From contig NZ_CP053748.1 of NCBI RefSeq assembly GCF_024400215.1, positions 1,488,001 through 1,552,000 of the forward strand: DNA of 64,000 nucleotides. The letters are read 5' to 3'. Positions 35,258 to 44,270 of the stretch are shown here, in pieces. Each line of letters begins with the position of its first letter. Position 1 is the stretch's first letter. The DNA is from Massilia sp. erpn (GTDB lineage: Bacteria > Pseudomonadota > Gammaproteobacteria > Burkholderiales > Burkholderiaceae_D). The notes beneath the pieces are model-generated. The model was not told the DNA's origin and made no database searches. It was given only the letters and a program-made list of their open reading frames with translations. Both the position numbers and the translations under genes were made by a program.

Positions 35258-35414
35258 TCCATCCGCCTCCCTACCAAAAGTGAAGGCCGATACAGCAGAG
35301 CGTACCCGATTTCGAATTGAAATGCAGCACAATTTCAAACGGAACAGCCCGGCCAGATTGCTCCGTATTAAGTACTCTTAATTTTGAAGTAAGCCTTATA
35401 TTTCCTGACGAAAA

Positions 35415-38204
35415 TCAAAGTTGCTTCAACAACGAGCGTGCCTCTTCCAGTTGCGGGAACTGCGCGCCACTCGCCAGCAGCTTCTCCAGCTCCTTGCGCG
35501 CGCCCGCCTTGTCGCCAGACTTATGCAAGCCGTATGCCAGGTGATAGCGCAGCTCGCCAGCGGCGCGCTCATCGGGAACAGCGGCGATGGCCTTACGCAA
35601 CAACTCGATGCCGCGCGTGGTATTGCCCTGTTCAATCAGCAGCCAGCCCAGGGTGTCGACCACCGACGGATGGGAGCTCTGCAATTTATACGCCTGTTCG
35701 GCAACCGACAGCGCGCGCGGGTCTTTCATCTGCTGGTAGACCCAGGCCAGATTGTTGAGCACGATCACATCGTCGACTTTTTTCTTTTGCAGGGCTTCCA
35801 GCTGGGTCGCGGCCAGCTTGTAGTTCTTGTCGCGGATATTGCCTTCCGCTTCCAGCAGGGCCACGGCAAAGTCATCCGGCTTGTCCTTGCGCCATTGCGC
35901 CAGGCGTTGCGCGGCGTCCTTCTCCTTGCCCTGGGCGCGCAAGGCATTGTGGATTTTCAGGAAGATATTCGGCGCGCCCTGGCTCAGGGTCAGCGCCTTT
36001 TCATACGCGACCAAAGCTTGCGCCGGCTTTTGCTGCGCCTCGTAAATATCGCCTTCGAACAGATAGCCGGGCGGTTGCTTGGGCTGCTGCTTCTGCACCT
36101 GGCGCGCCAGCACCAGCGCCTGCTCGTAATCGCGCTTGGCCACGGCGATGCCGATCAGGCCCTGGAAGGCGGGCAGATAGTCGGCGTCGAGGGCGACGGC
36201 TTTTTTCAGGCTGTCCACGGCGGCCGCCTCGTTTTTGCCGAGTTGCTGGGCCACGCCGATGCGGTACAGCGGCACGGCCGACTTGGGCATCACACTGGCC
36301 AGCTTGCTGAAAGTTTCCAGCGCGCCAGCCTGGTCCTTGGTGGCCAGCTGCGCCTGGCCCAGCACATCGAGCAGCTCGGGGCTGGCGGCATGGGCCACCT
36401 GGTATTTGCGCAGCAGCGTGACGGCCTTGGCCGCCTCATTGCCGCGCAGATAGTGGACCGCCAGCTGCAGGGCCGGCGCCAGCGCTTCCGGATTCTCGGT
36501 GGCGGCCTTGATCAGCCAGTTGGTCGCTACCTCCGGCTTGTTTTCCAGCACGGCGATATTCGCCAGCGCCGTCATCGCTTCCACATTCTTCGGGTCTTTT
36601 TGCAGCAGCGGGTCGAAGCGCTGGCGCGCCTGGTCGAATTTGCGGTCCTGCAGATCGATCTGGGCCAGGTTGATCAGGGAGGGGAGATAGGTCTTGTCCA
36701 GGCTCAGCGCTTTCTCGAAGCTGGCGCGCGCCTTCGGCAAATCCTTCTTGGCCAGGTAGATGCCGCCCTTGGTGTTATGCACCACCGGGCGGTCGCCGTG
36801 TTTCGCCTCCAGCTCGGTGGCAATTTGCAGGGCTTTATCGAAATGTTCCAGGCCCAGCTCGGTGCGCAGCAGGGCCAGGCCCGCTTCCAGCGAGCTGCTG
36901 TCGAGGGCGGCGGCGCGTTCCATCTCGGCCACGGCGCCGGCCTTGTCGCCCTGGGCCAGCTTGCTCAGGCCAAGCGAGGTGCGCAGCAGGGCTTTTTGCG
37001 GTTCGAGCACGGTGGCCTTGCTGAAGTAGCTGGTGGCCTTGTCGAAATCGCGCGCCTGCATATAGGTTTCGCCCGCCAGCGCCAGCAGGCTGGCGTCCTG
37101 CTGGCCGGTTTTCAGCGCCGGACTGAGCACGCTCAGCGCGTCGGGCGCCTGGCCGCTTTTCAGCAGGGCGCCGGCCAGCATCTTGCGCGCATACACATTA
37201 TCGGGATTCGACTCGAGGTATTTGCGCAGATACTGCTCGGCCTGCTTCACGGAGCCGGTGTTCAACTCAACCGCGCCGGCCAGCAGCAGGGTCGGCATGT
37301 GGTTGGGCGCCACGCGCAGCACTTTCAGCAGGTTTTCCTGGGCCGCCGTGTACTTGCCGCGCGAGTAGTCGAGCAAGGCCTGGGTGTAGAGCACGACGAA
37401 ATTATTCGGTGTGAGCTTGCGCGCGGCGTCCAGGCTGGCCTGGGCCGCATCGTATTTGCCCTCGGCCACCAGCAGGTAGGCGATCTCCAGGTGGGCGCTG
37501 CGGTGGTCGGGCTTGAGCTTGACCACTTGCTGGTAGGCGGCCAGCGCTTCGGCCGGCTTGTCCTGGAAGCGCAGCAGATCGCCTTTGAAAGACCAGACCG
37601 CGGGATTTTGCGGGTCCTTGCTGACGGCCTCCTCGCCGAAGCGGATGGCGCCGTCCAGATCCTTGCGCAGGGAGGCCGCACGCGCCAGGCCGACCAGGGC
37701 TTCGCCGCTGTTGGGACGCAGCTTGAGCGCAGCCTGGAAGGCTTCCTCCGCCTGCACCACCTTGTCGGCACCCAGGCTGAGATAAGCCTCGCCGCGCAGC
37801 ACCAGCACGGCTTCCGATTGGGCGTTGGCGGTTTCGTCCAGCACCTTCTGGAACTCGCCTTGCATCAGCAAGGTGCGCGCCAGCACGGGCGTGGTCTTCC
37901 CGGCGTCGTATTTGAGCGCGATGGCACGCCGGATTTCCTTTTCCGCCGCCAGCGGCTCGCCGAGATCGTTGTACAGGCTGGCCAGCTGGAAGCGCGCTTC
38001 GGCCAGGTCGGGACTCTTTTCCAGCGCATTTTTGAGCTGGATCAGGGCCGCCTTGTTATCGCCTTTTTGCTGGTACTGGCGGGCGTCCGCCAGCAGTTTT
38101 TCCGCCGATTCACCCTTGCCGCAAGCGCTCATCCCCGCACCCAGCAGCAGCACTCCCGACATGAGGGCGGCGCTCGCCGCCAGCTTGTTTACTCGACGCG
38201 ACAT
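35415..38204 (-). CDS. prsT: XrtA/PEP-CTERM system TPR lipoprotein PrsT
   Basis: 929 residues. The signal peptide ends in a lipobox-like GAGMSAC (Cys28), so it is a predicted lipoprotein. The rest is a long array of tetratricopeptide repeats with the AL(x)LxPxxxxA pattern from about residue 35 to the end, matching the PEP-CTERM TPR lipoprotein family (TIGR02917 type, usual length about 900). It is thought to act in the periplasm as a scaffold for the exosortase/polysaccharide machinery. It is preceded by the acyltransferase-3 gene on the same strand with a 105-base gap. Confidence 0.94.
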   Translation of the reverse strand: MSRRVNKLAASAALMSGVLLLGAGMSACGKGESAEKLLADARQYQQKGDNKAALIQLKNALEKSPDLAEARFQLASLYNDLGEPLAAEKEIRRAIALKYDAGKTTPVLARTLLMQGEFQKVLDETANAQSEAVLVLRGEAYLSLGADKVVQAEEAFQAALKLRPNSGEALVGLARAASLRKDLDGAIRFGEEAVSKDPQNPAVWSFKGDLLRFQDKPAEALAAYQQVVKLKPDHRSAHLEIAYLLVAEGKYDAAQASLDAARKLTPNNFVVLYTQALLDYSRGKYTAAQENLLKVLRVAPNHMPTLLLAGAVELNTGSVKQAEQYLRKYLESNPDNVYARKMLAGALLKSGQAPDALSVLSPALKTGQQDASLLALAGETYMQARDFDKATSYFSKATVLEPQKALLRTSLGLSKLAQGDKAGAVAEMERAAALDSSSLEAGLALLRTELGLEHFDKALQIATELEAKHGDRPVVHNTKGGIYLAKKDLPKARASFEKALSLDKTYLPSLINLAQIDLQDRKFDQARQRFDPLLQKDPKNVEAMTALANIAVLENKPEVATNWLIKAATENPEALAPALQLAVHYLRGNEAAKAVTLLRKYQVAHAASPELLDVLGQAQLATKDQAGALETFSKLASVMPKSAVPLYRIGVAQQLGKNEAAAVDSLKKAVALDADYLPAFQGLIGIAVAKRDYEQALVLARQVQKQQPKQPPGYLFEGDIYEAQQKPAQALVAYEKALTLSQGAPNIFLKIHNALRAQGKEKDAAQRLAQWRKDKPDDFAVALLEAEGNIRDKNYKLAATQLEALQKKKVDDVIVLNNLAWVYQQMKDPRALSVAEQAYKLQSSHPSVVDTLGWLLIEQGNTTRGIELLRKAIAAVPDERAAGELRYHLAYGLHKSGDKAGARKELEKLLASGAQFPQLEEARSLLKQL

Positions 38205-38309
38205 ATTGTTCCCATTGATAGAAATAAAGATAACGCACCCATGTTGTCACGCTCCGGCGGCCAGGGCAATAGGCAGGCAAAAACTTTCTGAAAATCCAAT
38301 ATCTATATC

Positions 38310-39392
38310 CTAGGCGAAACTCGCATCCGAGGCGGGCAGCGGGCGGCGCGGGGATTTCAGGCGCAGCGCCGGCTTTTCCACCAGATACCAGCTGAACAGG
38401 CCGCAGACGCCCGCCAGGACCATGGTCAGCACGGTAGCGGCACCTTGCCCCAGTCCCGGCACATACCAGAGCAGCAGTTTGCCGGCCGGCCAGCCGTACA
38501 GATACACGCCATAGGAGATATCGGGCAGCCGGCGCCAGGGCGCGAGCCAGGACGGGCCGTGGAAGGCCAGATAAAAGAAGAGATAGCTGCCGCCCGCCAG
38601 CAGGCTCAGTTCGGCAAAGCCGAGCCAGATACCAAGCGCCAGCACGACCGCCGCCAGCGCGGCCCAGTGCGGCTGGAAGCGCAGCTGCGCGCGCCAGCGG
38701 CAATACAGCATGCCGGCGCCGAAGAAAGCCAGGAAGCGCAGCATGGGGAATTGGCGGCAGTCGGCATCCAGGCCCAGCGGACGCAGCGCGCCGCAGGCGG
38801 TGGCCGCGTACAACAGCAGCACGGCCGTCAGCAAGACCGCCATCAGGGCGCGGCGGCGCAGCAGGCCGGCCAGGCCCAGCGCCAGCAACACCAGATAGCA
38901 AAGAAACTCATAGCGGATGGTCCACATCGCGCCGTTGACGCTGGCGTAGTGGCTGCCCGCAAACACGGCCGGAGTGGCAGGGATGTCCAGGGTCAGCAGG
39001 CTCCAGCCCAGGCCGCGCGGCCAGATGGCGGCGAAGTAGCCGGCCGGCGCCGCCAGCGGGCCGACCACGAAGGCGCACAGCAGGGCCGCCAGCAGGTAGC
39101 CGGGCACGATGCGCAACAGGCGCTTGCGCAGGTAAGGCAGGGCACTGGGCTGGCTGTCCCAGCTTTGCAGGATCAGGAAACCACTCAGCAGGAAAAAGCC
39201 GTCGACGGCGAATTCGCCAAAGCTGAAGCCGCCCGTGAGCAGGGACAGCAGCTCGCGGCTGCGGTTGCCATCCATCATTTCCGGCGTGTGCGAGACGATG
39301 ACCAGCAAGGCCAGGGCCAGCCGGATCAGGTTGAAGTTATTCGCTTGGCGCGACTCCGGCAAGGCAGGCGCTGGCATGGTCGTGTGCTGCAT
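38310..39392 (-). CDS. Acyltransferase 3 family membrane protein
   Basis: 360 residues from the ATG at 39392, which has GAGGGG seven bases upstream; ATGs further upstream lack a ribosome site. About ten transmembrane segments. The N-terminal motif RLALALLVIVSHTPEM contains the conserved His of OafA/NodX-type acyltransferases, and FAVDGFFLLSGFLI and YLRKRLLRIVPGY are also typical. It likely O-acetylates a sugar of the exopolysaccharide at the inner membrane. Confidence 0.88.
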   Translation of the reverse strand: MQHTTMPAPALPESRQANNFNLIRLALALLVIVSHTPEMMDGNRSRELLSLLTGGFSFGEFAVDGFFLLSGFLILQSWDSQPSALPYLRKRLLRIVPGYLLAALLCAFVVGPLAAPAGYFAAIWPRGLGWSLLTLDIPATPAVFAGSHYASVNGAMWTIRYEFLCYLVLLALGLAGLLRRRALMAVLLTAVLLLYAATACGALRPLGLDADCRQFPMLRFLAFFGAGMLYCRWRAQLRFQPHWAALAAVVLALGIWLGFAELSLLAGGSYLFFYLAFHGPSWLAPWRRLPDISYGVYLYGWPAGKLLLWYVPGLGQGAATVLTMVLAGVCGLFSWYLVEKPALRLKSPRRPLPASDASFA

Positions 39393-39592
39393 CCGTTTCC
39401 CCTCATCCATATGCCGCCGCAGCAACTTGCAAAGCGGGAATGGCGATGGTGGCATGCGCCTGACAAATTATCAACTAAATAAATACTTTTACAACGCAAG
39501 GCGCCGAATTTGCTACGGCAGGCCGGCGTTGGCATTGTAAAATAAACAGCTGTTGCAGCGCCCTATCGATAGCTCTCACGCGAGGTTGGACA

Positions 39593-40303
39593 ATGCCTGA
39601 CGCAACCCACGACTCCCCCTACGGCGACTTTCCGCGTTCGGAAATGCGCGCCTTTGTGCCAGCCAGCGCGCAATGCGTGCTCGATGTCGGCTGCCATACC
39701 GGCGCCTTCGGCCTGGGGCTGAAACAGCGCGGCGTCGCCACCGTGTGGGGCGTGGAAGCCAATCCCGCCACGGCCGCCATCGCGGCACGGCGCCTGGACA
39801 AGGTCATACCCGGCTATTTCACCGGCGCGGAAGTACCGGATGGCTTCTTTGACGCCATCGTCTTCAACGATGTGCTGGAACATATGCCCGATCCGGCCGT
39901 GATCCTGCGCGCCGCCGCATCCAAGCTGAAGGCGGGCGGCGTGGTGGTGGCCTCGATTCCGAATGTGCGCCATATCGACAACCTGGTGCATATGCTGAAG
40001 GAGAAGGATTTCCGCTACGAGGCAGCCGGCGTGCGCGACACCACCCATCTGCGCTTCTATACGCTGAAAAGCATTCCGCGCCTGTTCGAACAGGCCGGCT
40101 ACGCGGTCGACAAGCTGGAAGGCATCAACGAATCGTGGTGGACGCCGTCGCTGCTGCGCCGCCTGGCCTTCCGCTTCTTCTCCGCCTATTTCTCCGATAC
40201 GCGCTTTATCCAGTACGCCGTGGTGGCGCGTCCTGTCGCTGCCGTTGCGAGCGGCAGCAGCGCCGCCACGCGCGCGCCGCGGGAGCAGGCAGCCACGGTC
40301 TAA
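39593..40303 (+). CDS. Class I SAM-dependent methyltransferase
   Basis: 236 residues. Motif I VLDVGCHTGAFG binds S-adenosylmethionine; FDAIVFNDVLEHMPDP and LKAGGVVVASIPNVRHI follow. The HLRFYTLKSIPRLFEQAGY block is common among methyltransferases in sugar clusters. A GAGG site lies eight bases before the ATG. It may methylate a sugar or a lipid-linked intermediate. It is convergent with a GT2 gene. Confidence 0.87.
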   Translation: MPDATHDSPYGDFPRSEMRAFVPASAQCVLDVGCHTGAFGLGLKQRGVATVWGVEANPATAAIAARRLDKVIPGYFTGAEVPDGFFDAIVFNDVLEHMPDPAVILRAAASKLKAGGVVVASIPNVRHIDNLVHMLKEKDFRYEAAGVRDTTHLRFYTLKSIPRLFEQAGYAVDKLEGINESWWTPSLLRRLAFRFFSAYFSDTRFIQYAVVARPVAAVASGSSAATRAPREQAATV

Positions 40304-40313
40304 GCCTGGCCGT

Positions 40314-41339
40314 TCAAGCCTGGCTGTCCATGCGGCGCAGCACGCGCCGGTGTTGGGCCCACAGCAGCAGGCGCAGGCAGCGCAGCGCCAGCGAGGCGCG
40401 CCGCTTCAGGTCGGGCGGGCCGAAACGCCGCTGCAGAAAATCCTGCACGCCCAGCAGGGCCGCTTCCGCATGCTGTTCGAAACCGCGATGGCGCAGGCGG
40501 TTGACGTCGAACAGCGCATAGTCCAGCAGTTTCAGCATCAAGAGCTTGCGGTGGGCGGGCGGCGTGCTGCCGTGCCAGAAGATCAGGTAATTGCGCGCGA
40601 TCAGATAGAAGTAGTAGGCGGGGCGGTCAGTCTCGCGCTTGGGCATGGCGTGCTGCACGCGCGCCTCGTAGGCGACGGCGCTGGTCCAGCCGTGGGCCGC
40701 CAGGCGGGCGCCGATTTCGTCATCTTCGTAATAGGCGAACATGCGCTCGTCGAGCGGGCCGGTCTGGGCCAGCGCGGCCAGGCGCAGCAGCACGGCGGTG
40801 CCGGGCACCCACTGGTTGAGCGGCATCTGGCCGGCCAGGCGGCGCGCATCGTCCACCGAGCGCGGACGGCGGCTGATGCGCTGCTCCCAGTCGTGGAAGG
40901 CGCCGTAGAAATGGATCTTGTTGCGGTCTTCCATATCGGCCAGCAGCGGCGAGACGGCACCGCAGCGCGGATCGGCGTCGGCCGCTTCCAGCAGGTGGGC
41001 CAGCACATCGTGGCCTTCCACCACGGCGTCGCTGTTCATCAGCCAGATGAAGCCATAGCCCTGCTCCTGGGCGCGGCGGATGGCCAGGTTATGGCCGCCG
41101 GCGAAGCCGCGGTTGGCCGCCTCGCGGTGCAGCTGCACCGGCTGCGCGTCCAGGCCTTGCGCCAGCTGCGCATAGTCGGCCGCCTCCGAACCGTTGTCGA
41201 TGACGAGGATGTCGGCCTGCTGGCCCGGCGGCAGCGACTGGCGCCGCAGGCTGGCGACGCAGTCCAGGGTCTTGCCGGCGGTATTCCAGTTGAGGATGCT
41301 GATCAGGATGCGGCGCTGGGCGGAGGGCGTGGCTTGCAT
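40314..41339 (-). CDS. Glycosyltransferase family 2 (WbbL/rhamnosyltransferase-like)
   Basis: 341 residues. GT-A fold: ILISILNWNTAGKTLDCVASL at the N-terminus, DILVIDNGS and WLMNSDAVVE (the Asp-containing metal motif), then AYYEDDEIGARLAAHGW with the catalytic acid. It resembles WbbL-like inverting transferases that add rhamnose or related sugars. It lies 9 bases after another GT2 gene in an operon with the AsnB-like gene. Confidence 0.86.
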   Translation of the reverse strand: MQATPSAQRRILISILNWNTAGKTLDCVASLRRQSLPPGQQADILVIDNGSEAADYAQLAQGLDAQPVQLHREAANRGFAGGHNLAIRRAQEQGYGFIWLMNSDAVVEGHDVLAHLLEAADADPRCGAVSPLLADMEDRNKIHFYGAFHDWEQRISRRPRSVDDARRLAGQMPLNQWVPGTAVLLRLAALAQTGPLDERMFAYYEDDEIGARLAAHGWTSAVAYEARVQHAMPKRETDRPAYYFYLIARNYLIFWHGSTPPAHRKLLMLKLLDYALFDVNRLRHRGFEQHAEAALLGVQDFLQRRFGPPDLKRRASLALRCLRLLLWAQHRRVLRRMDSQA

Positions 41340-41348
41340 GATGTCCTT

Positions 41349-42311
41349 TTAACGGCGCAGCAGGATGGTGATGGCCAGCGGCAGGAAGTACAGCGCGCTG
41401 CGCGCATCGATGCGCCACTGCTTGAGCAGCACTTCGCGGAAAGGCTTGCCGTGCATGAGGCGGTGCAGCACGTCGGCCACAAAACTTTTGCGCAGGGTGC
41501 GCACGGCGCGGCGGTTGTCCTCGATCTGGCGTTCGGAGAGCGGGAACAGGCGCGCGATCGCCTTCTTGTACTTCATTTCGTGGTGCAGGCGTATCAGCGA
41601 TTTTTCCGTGCCCCAGCCGGAGCCGGAGAAGATGTTCACACCCGCGCCGCAAATGCATTCGCTGGCCGAGGAGAAGGCGATGCGCCTGGTCTGGCTGGAC
41701 AGGTCGAGCCAGAACAGATAGTCCTCGCCGGCATACACGAACTCCTCGCGGAAGCGCAGGCGCGGGAAGCTGGCGTAGCGGTACACCACCGTGGGCGTGC
41801 CGATCACATTGCCGCTCAAGACCTGGTCCTGCATATCGCCCTGATAGACGTGCAGCTCGCTGCGTCCCGGCAGCAGGGCATGCTCGGACGGCGTGATGCG
41901 GCGCGCGCGGGCAAAGGCGCTGACGCTCTGATTCAGCTGGTAGAAATCGGTGAAGTAGAAATCGTGGCCCGCCTCCAGCGCGTGCAGGGCGTTGGCGAGG
42001 TGGACTTCGGTCCACTCGTCGTCCGAATCGAGGAAGGCGACGTATTCGGTGCCGGGCGCAACCTGGTCGAGCGCCTTGTTGCGCGCCGCCGCCGGGCCGG
42101 CATTGGCCTGCTCGATCAAGCGCACGCGCGCCGCCTGCTGCGGCGGCAGCTGCGCCAGCTCGCTGCGCGCGCTGACCGGCGAGGCATCGTCCACCACGAT
42201 GATGTCGAGATCGGCCACCACGATCTGGGCGAAGACGGAGCGCAGCGCCTTGGCCAGAATGCCGGCCTCGCGCTGGAAGTAAGGAATGACGACGGCGATG
42301 CGGACGGACAT
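41349..42311 (-). CDS. Glycosyltransferase family 2
   Basis: 320 residues. GT-A features: VVIPYFQREAGILAKALRSVFAQ, DIIVVDDASP and AFLDSDDEW (the DxD metal site). The C-terminal third is Arg-rich and probably amphipathic. It starts 12 bases after the AsnB-like stop and is followed by the second GT2 gene. Donor and acceptor are unknown. Confidence 0.87.
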   Translation of the reverse strand: MSVRIAVVIPYFQREAGILAKALRSVFAQIVVADLDIIVVDDASPVSARSELAQLPPQQAARVRLIEQANAGPAAARNKALDQVAPGTEYVAFLDSDDEWTEVHLANALHALEAGHDFYFTDFYQLNQSVSAFARARRITPSEHALLPGRSELHVYQGDMQDQVLSGNVIGTPTVVYRYASFPRLRFREEFVYAGEDYLFWLDLSSQTRRIAFSSASECICGAGVNIFSGSGWGTEKSLIRLHHEMKYKKAIARLFPLSERQIEDNRRAVRTLRKSFVADVLHRLMHGKPFREVLLKQWRIDARSALYFLPLAITILLRR

Positions 42312-42323
42312 CGTGTCTTCCCC

Positions 42324-44177
42324 TTAGACGCGCAGCGCCGGGCGCTGGCGGAACCACTGTTCCAGCATCATCAGCACCCAGACCATGGTGCCGTGGTAGC
42401 CCGCGTGTTCGGACAGGTGCTGGCCCACCAGCTGCTCGATGAATTCGCCGCGCACGATCTTGCGCTTTTTCAGGTCGGTCAGGCTGTCGCTGGCCAGCTG
42501 CTGCAGGGGTTTGTGCTGCTGCAGCCAGACGCCGAAGGGCAGGCCGAAACCGTGTTTCTGCTTGATGATGATGGCGTCCGGCAGGAAGCCGCGCAGCGCC
42601 TCCTTGAAGAACCAGCGCAGCTGGGTTCCGTTCAGCTTCTGCTGCGGCGTCAGGCCGGCGGAGAAAGCCACCATCTCGTCGTTGAGGAAGGGGAAGGCCA
42701 CTTCCATGCCGGCCAGTTCGCAAGCCTTCATCACTTTCGGCAGATCGTTGTCGGCCAGGGTGATTTTCAAGTCCAGCGCCAGCATGCGGTTGATCAGGCT
42801 TTTCGCCTCGCTCTGGCCATAGGTATGGCTCAAGCTGGCGAGCGGCTGGCCGATGTCGGCTCCGGCCAGGAATTCGTCGGTGAAGACCTGCTGCGGGCCG
42901 TAGCGGCCCAGCAGATTGTAGGTTTCCAGGCGCGCCGGCATGGCGACCGAGGCCTGCTCGATATAGCTGCGCGCCTTGCGCAGCAGGCGTACCCGCTCGC
43001 CGCCGGGGAAATTGAACACGGCCGGTTCCAGCAAGGCCTTGCGCAGCAGTTCCGGCACGCGCTCATACAGCGCGAACACATGCTGCTTGGCGTAGCGTTC
43101 ATTACCCCCAAACAGTTCGTCGCCACCATCGCCGCCGAACATGCGGGTAATGCCGTCGGCGCGCGCCATGCGGGCGCAGTAAAAAGCCGGCACGGCGGAA
43201 GCATTGCCGAAGGGCTGGTCGAAGACCTGGGCGATCTGGGGAATGGCGGACACCACATCGTCCGGCGTGACATAGTATTCGTGGTGGGCGGTGCCAAAAT
43301 GGCGCGAGGCGATGCGCGCATACTCCATCTCGTCATAGCCCTGGGCCTCGAAACCGATCGAGTAGGTCTGGGCCGGCACGCCACCCACATCGCACAGGAT
43401 GCCGGCGATGGTGGAGCTGTCGGTGCCGCCACTGAGGAAGGCGCCAACCTTCTGGCCGCCCGCTGCCTCGCGCACGCTGCTGCGCAGCAGGGACAGGAAT
43501 TCCTCGCGCAGTTCGGCGAAGGAGCGCTTGCCCTCTTCCTGGAACTGCATGCGCCAGTAAGGCCGGGTTTCGATGCGGCCCTGGCGGTAATGCAGGAATT
43601 CGCCCGGCAGCAGGCGCTGCTGATTGCGGTAGGCGGTGCCGGGGCTGGGCACCATATGGAAATAGACGTAGTTGTACAGGCCTTGTGCATCGAGCGCGCT
43701 GCCCGCCTGCGGATGGCGCGCCAGCGCGTCGGCCGAGCTGGCGAAGAGCAGGCTTTCGCCGGCCAGCTGCCAGTACAGGGGATGGGTGCCGAGACGGTCG
43801 GTGGCCAGCATGGCTTCGCCGCTGGCCTCATCCAGCACGCAGAGGGCAAAAGCGCCTTGCAGGGCGGCGCACAGGCGCTCCGCGCCCAGCTGGCGCCAGG
43901 CAGTGCCCAATGCCGCCGCCAGGCCATGGGCTGCGGCCTGCTGCGTCAGCGCCGCATCGCGCAGCACGGGACTGCCCCACACCGCGACCAGCACGCTGCC
44001 ATCGCGGTGCAGATGGGCGCTGCCCGCCTGCGCGGCCACGGCGGCGGCGCTGCGCGCAGCGGCTTCGCTATGTGCCGGCGCCTGATCGAAGCGCGCCAGC
44101 GGCGCGGCCATCGCATCCACCACTTCCTTGCCGGCGCCGCCGGCGCTGTAACCCATCCACCCACACAAGCCGCTCAT
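42324..44177 (-). CDS. Asparagine synthetase-like protein with displaced N-terminal Cys
   Basis: 617 residues. The synthetase loop SGGTDSS is at 249-255 and GGDGGDELFGG lies in the middle, so the ATP-dependent half is intact. The N-terminus is MSGLCGWMGY: the Cys expected at position 2 is at position 5. The ATG at 44177 has AAGGA seven bases upstream. A TTG at 44168 immediately before the Cys codon would restore Met-Cys, but its spacing is poor. The glutamine-binding NGEIYN motif is replaced by WGSPVL. It probably amidates a sugar acid with ammonia. It heads an operon with two GT2 genes, 93 bases after the decarboxylase gene. Confidence 0.85.
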   Translation of the reverse strand: MSGLCGWMGYSAGGAGKEVVDAMAAPLARFDQAPAHSEAAARSAAAVAAQAGSAHLHRDGSVLVAVWGSPVLRDAALTQQAAAHGLAAALGTAWRQLGAERLCAALQGAFALCVLDEASGEAMLATDRLGTHPLYWQLAGESLLFASSADALARHPQAGSALDAQGLYNYVYFHMVPSPGTAYRNQQRLLPGEFLHYRQGRIETRPYWRMQFQEEGKRSFAELREEFLSLLRSSVREAAGGQKVGAFLSGGTDSSTIAGILCDVGGVPAQTYSIGFEAQGYDEMEYARIASRHFGTAHHEYYVTPDDVVSAIPQIAQVFDQPFGNASAVPAFYCARMARADGITRMFGGDGGDELFGGNERYAKQHVFALYERVPELLRKALLEPAVFNFPGGERVRLLRKARSYIEQASVAMPARLETYNLLGRYGPQQVFTDEFLAGADIGQPLASLSHTYGQSEAKSLINRMLALDLKITLADNDLPKVMKACELAGMEVAFPFLNDEMVAFSAGLTPQQKLNGTQLRWFFKEALRGFLPDAIIIKQKHGFGLPFGVWLQQHKPLQQLASDSLTDLKKRKIVRGEFIEQLVGQHLSEHAGYHGTMVWVLMMLEQWFRQRPALRV

Positions 44178-44270
44178 GATGCTTTCCTTGTTCGATGTTG
44201 AAGTCCGGCCGCAGCGCCGGGCGCGCGGCGCCCGCCGGCGCCTGCGCAGAAATGGTTCGGACCGGCGTGC

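Noticed and set aside
35421..38291. A 956-codon open frame on the plus strand
   Set aside because: Exact antisense of the TPR lipoprotein PrsT; its repeats only mirror the TPR repeats.
40245..44201. A 1318-codon open frame on the plus strand
   Set aside because: It is the antisense shadow of the two GT2 genes and the AsnB-like gene in GC-rich sequence; no ribosome site and a composition rich in Gln, Arg and His typical of such shadows.
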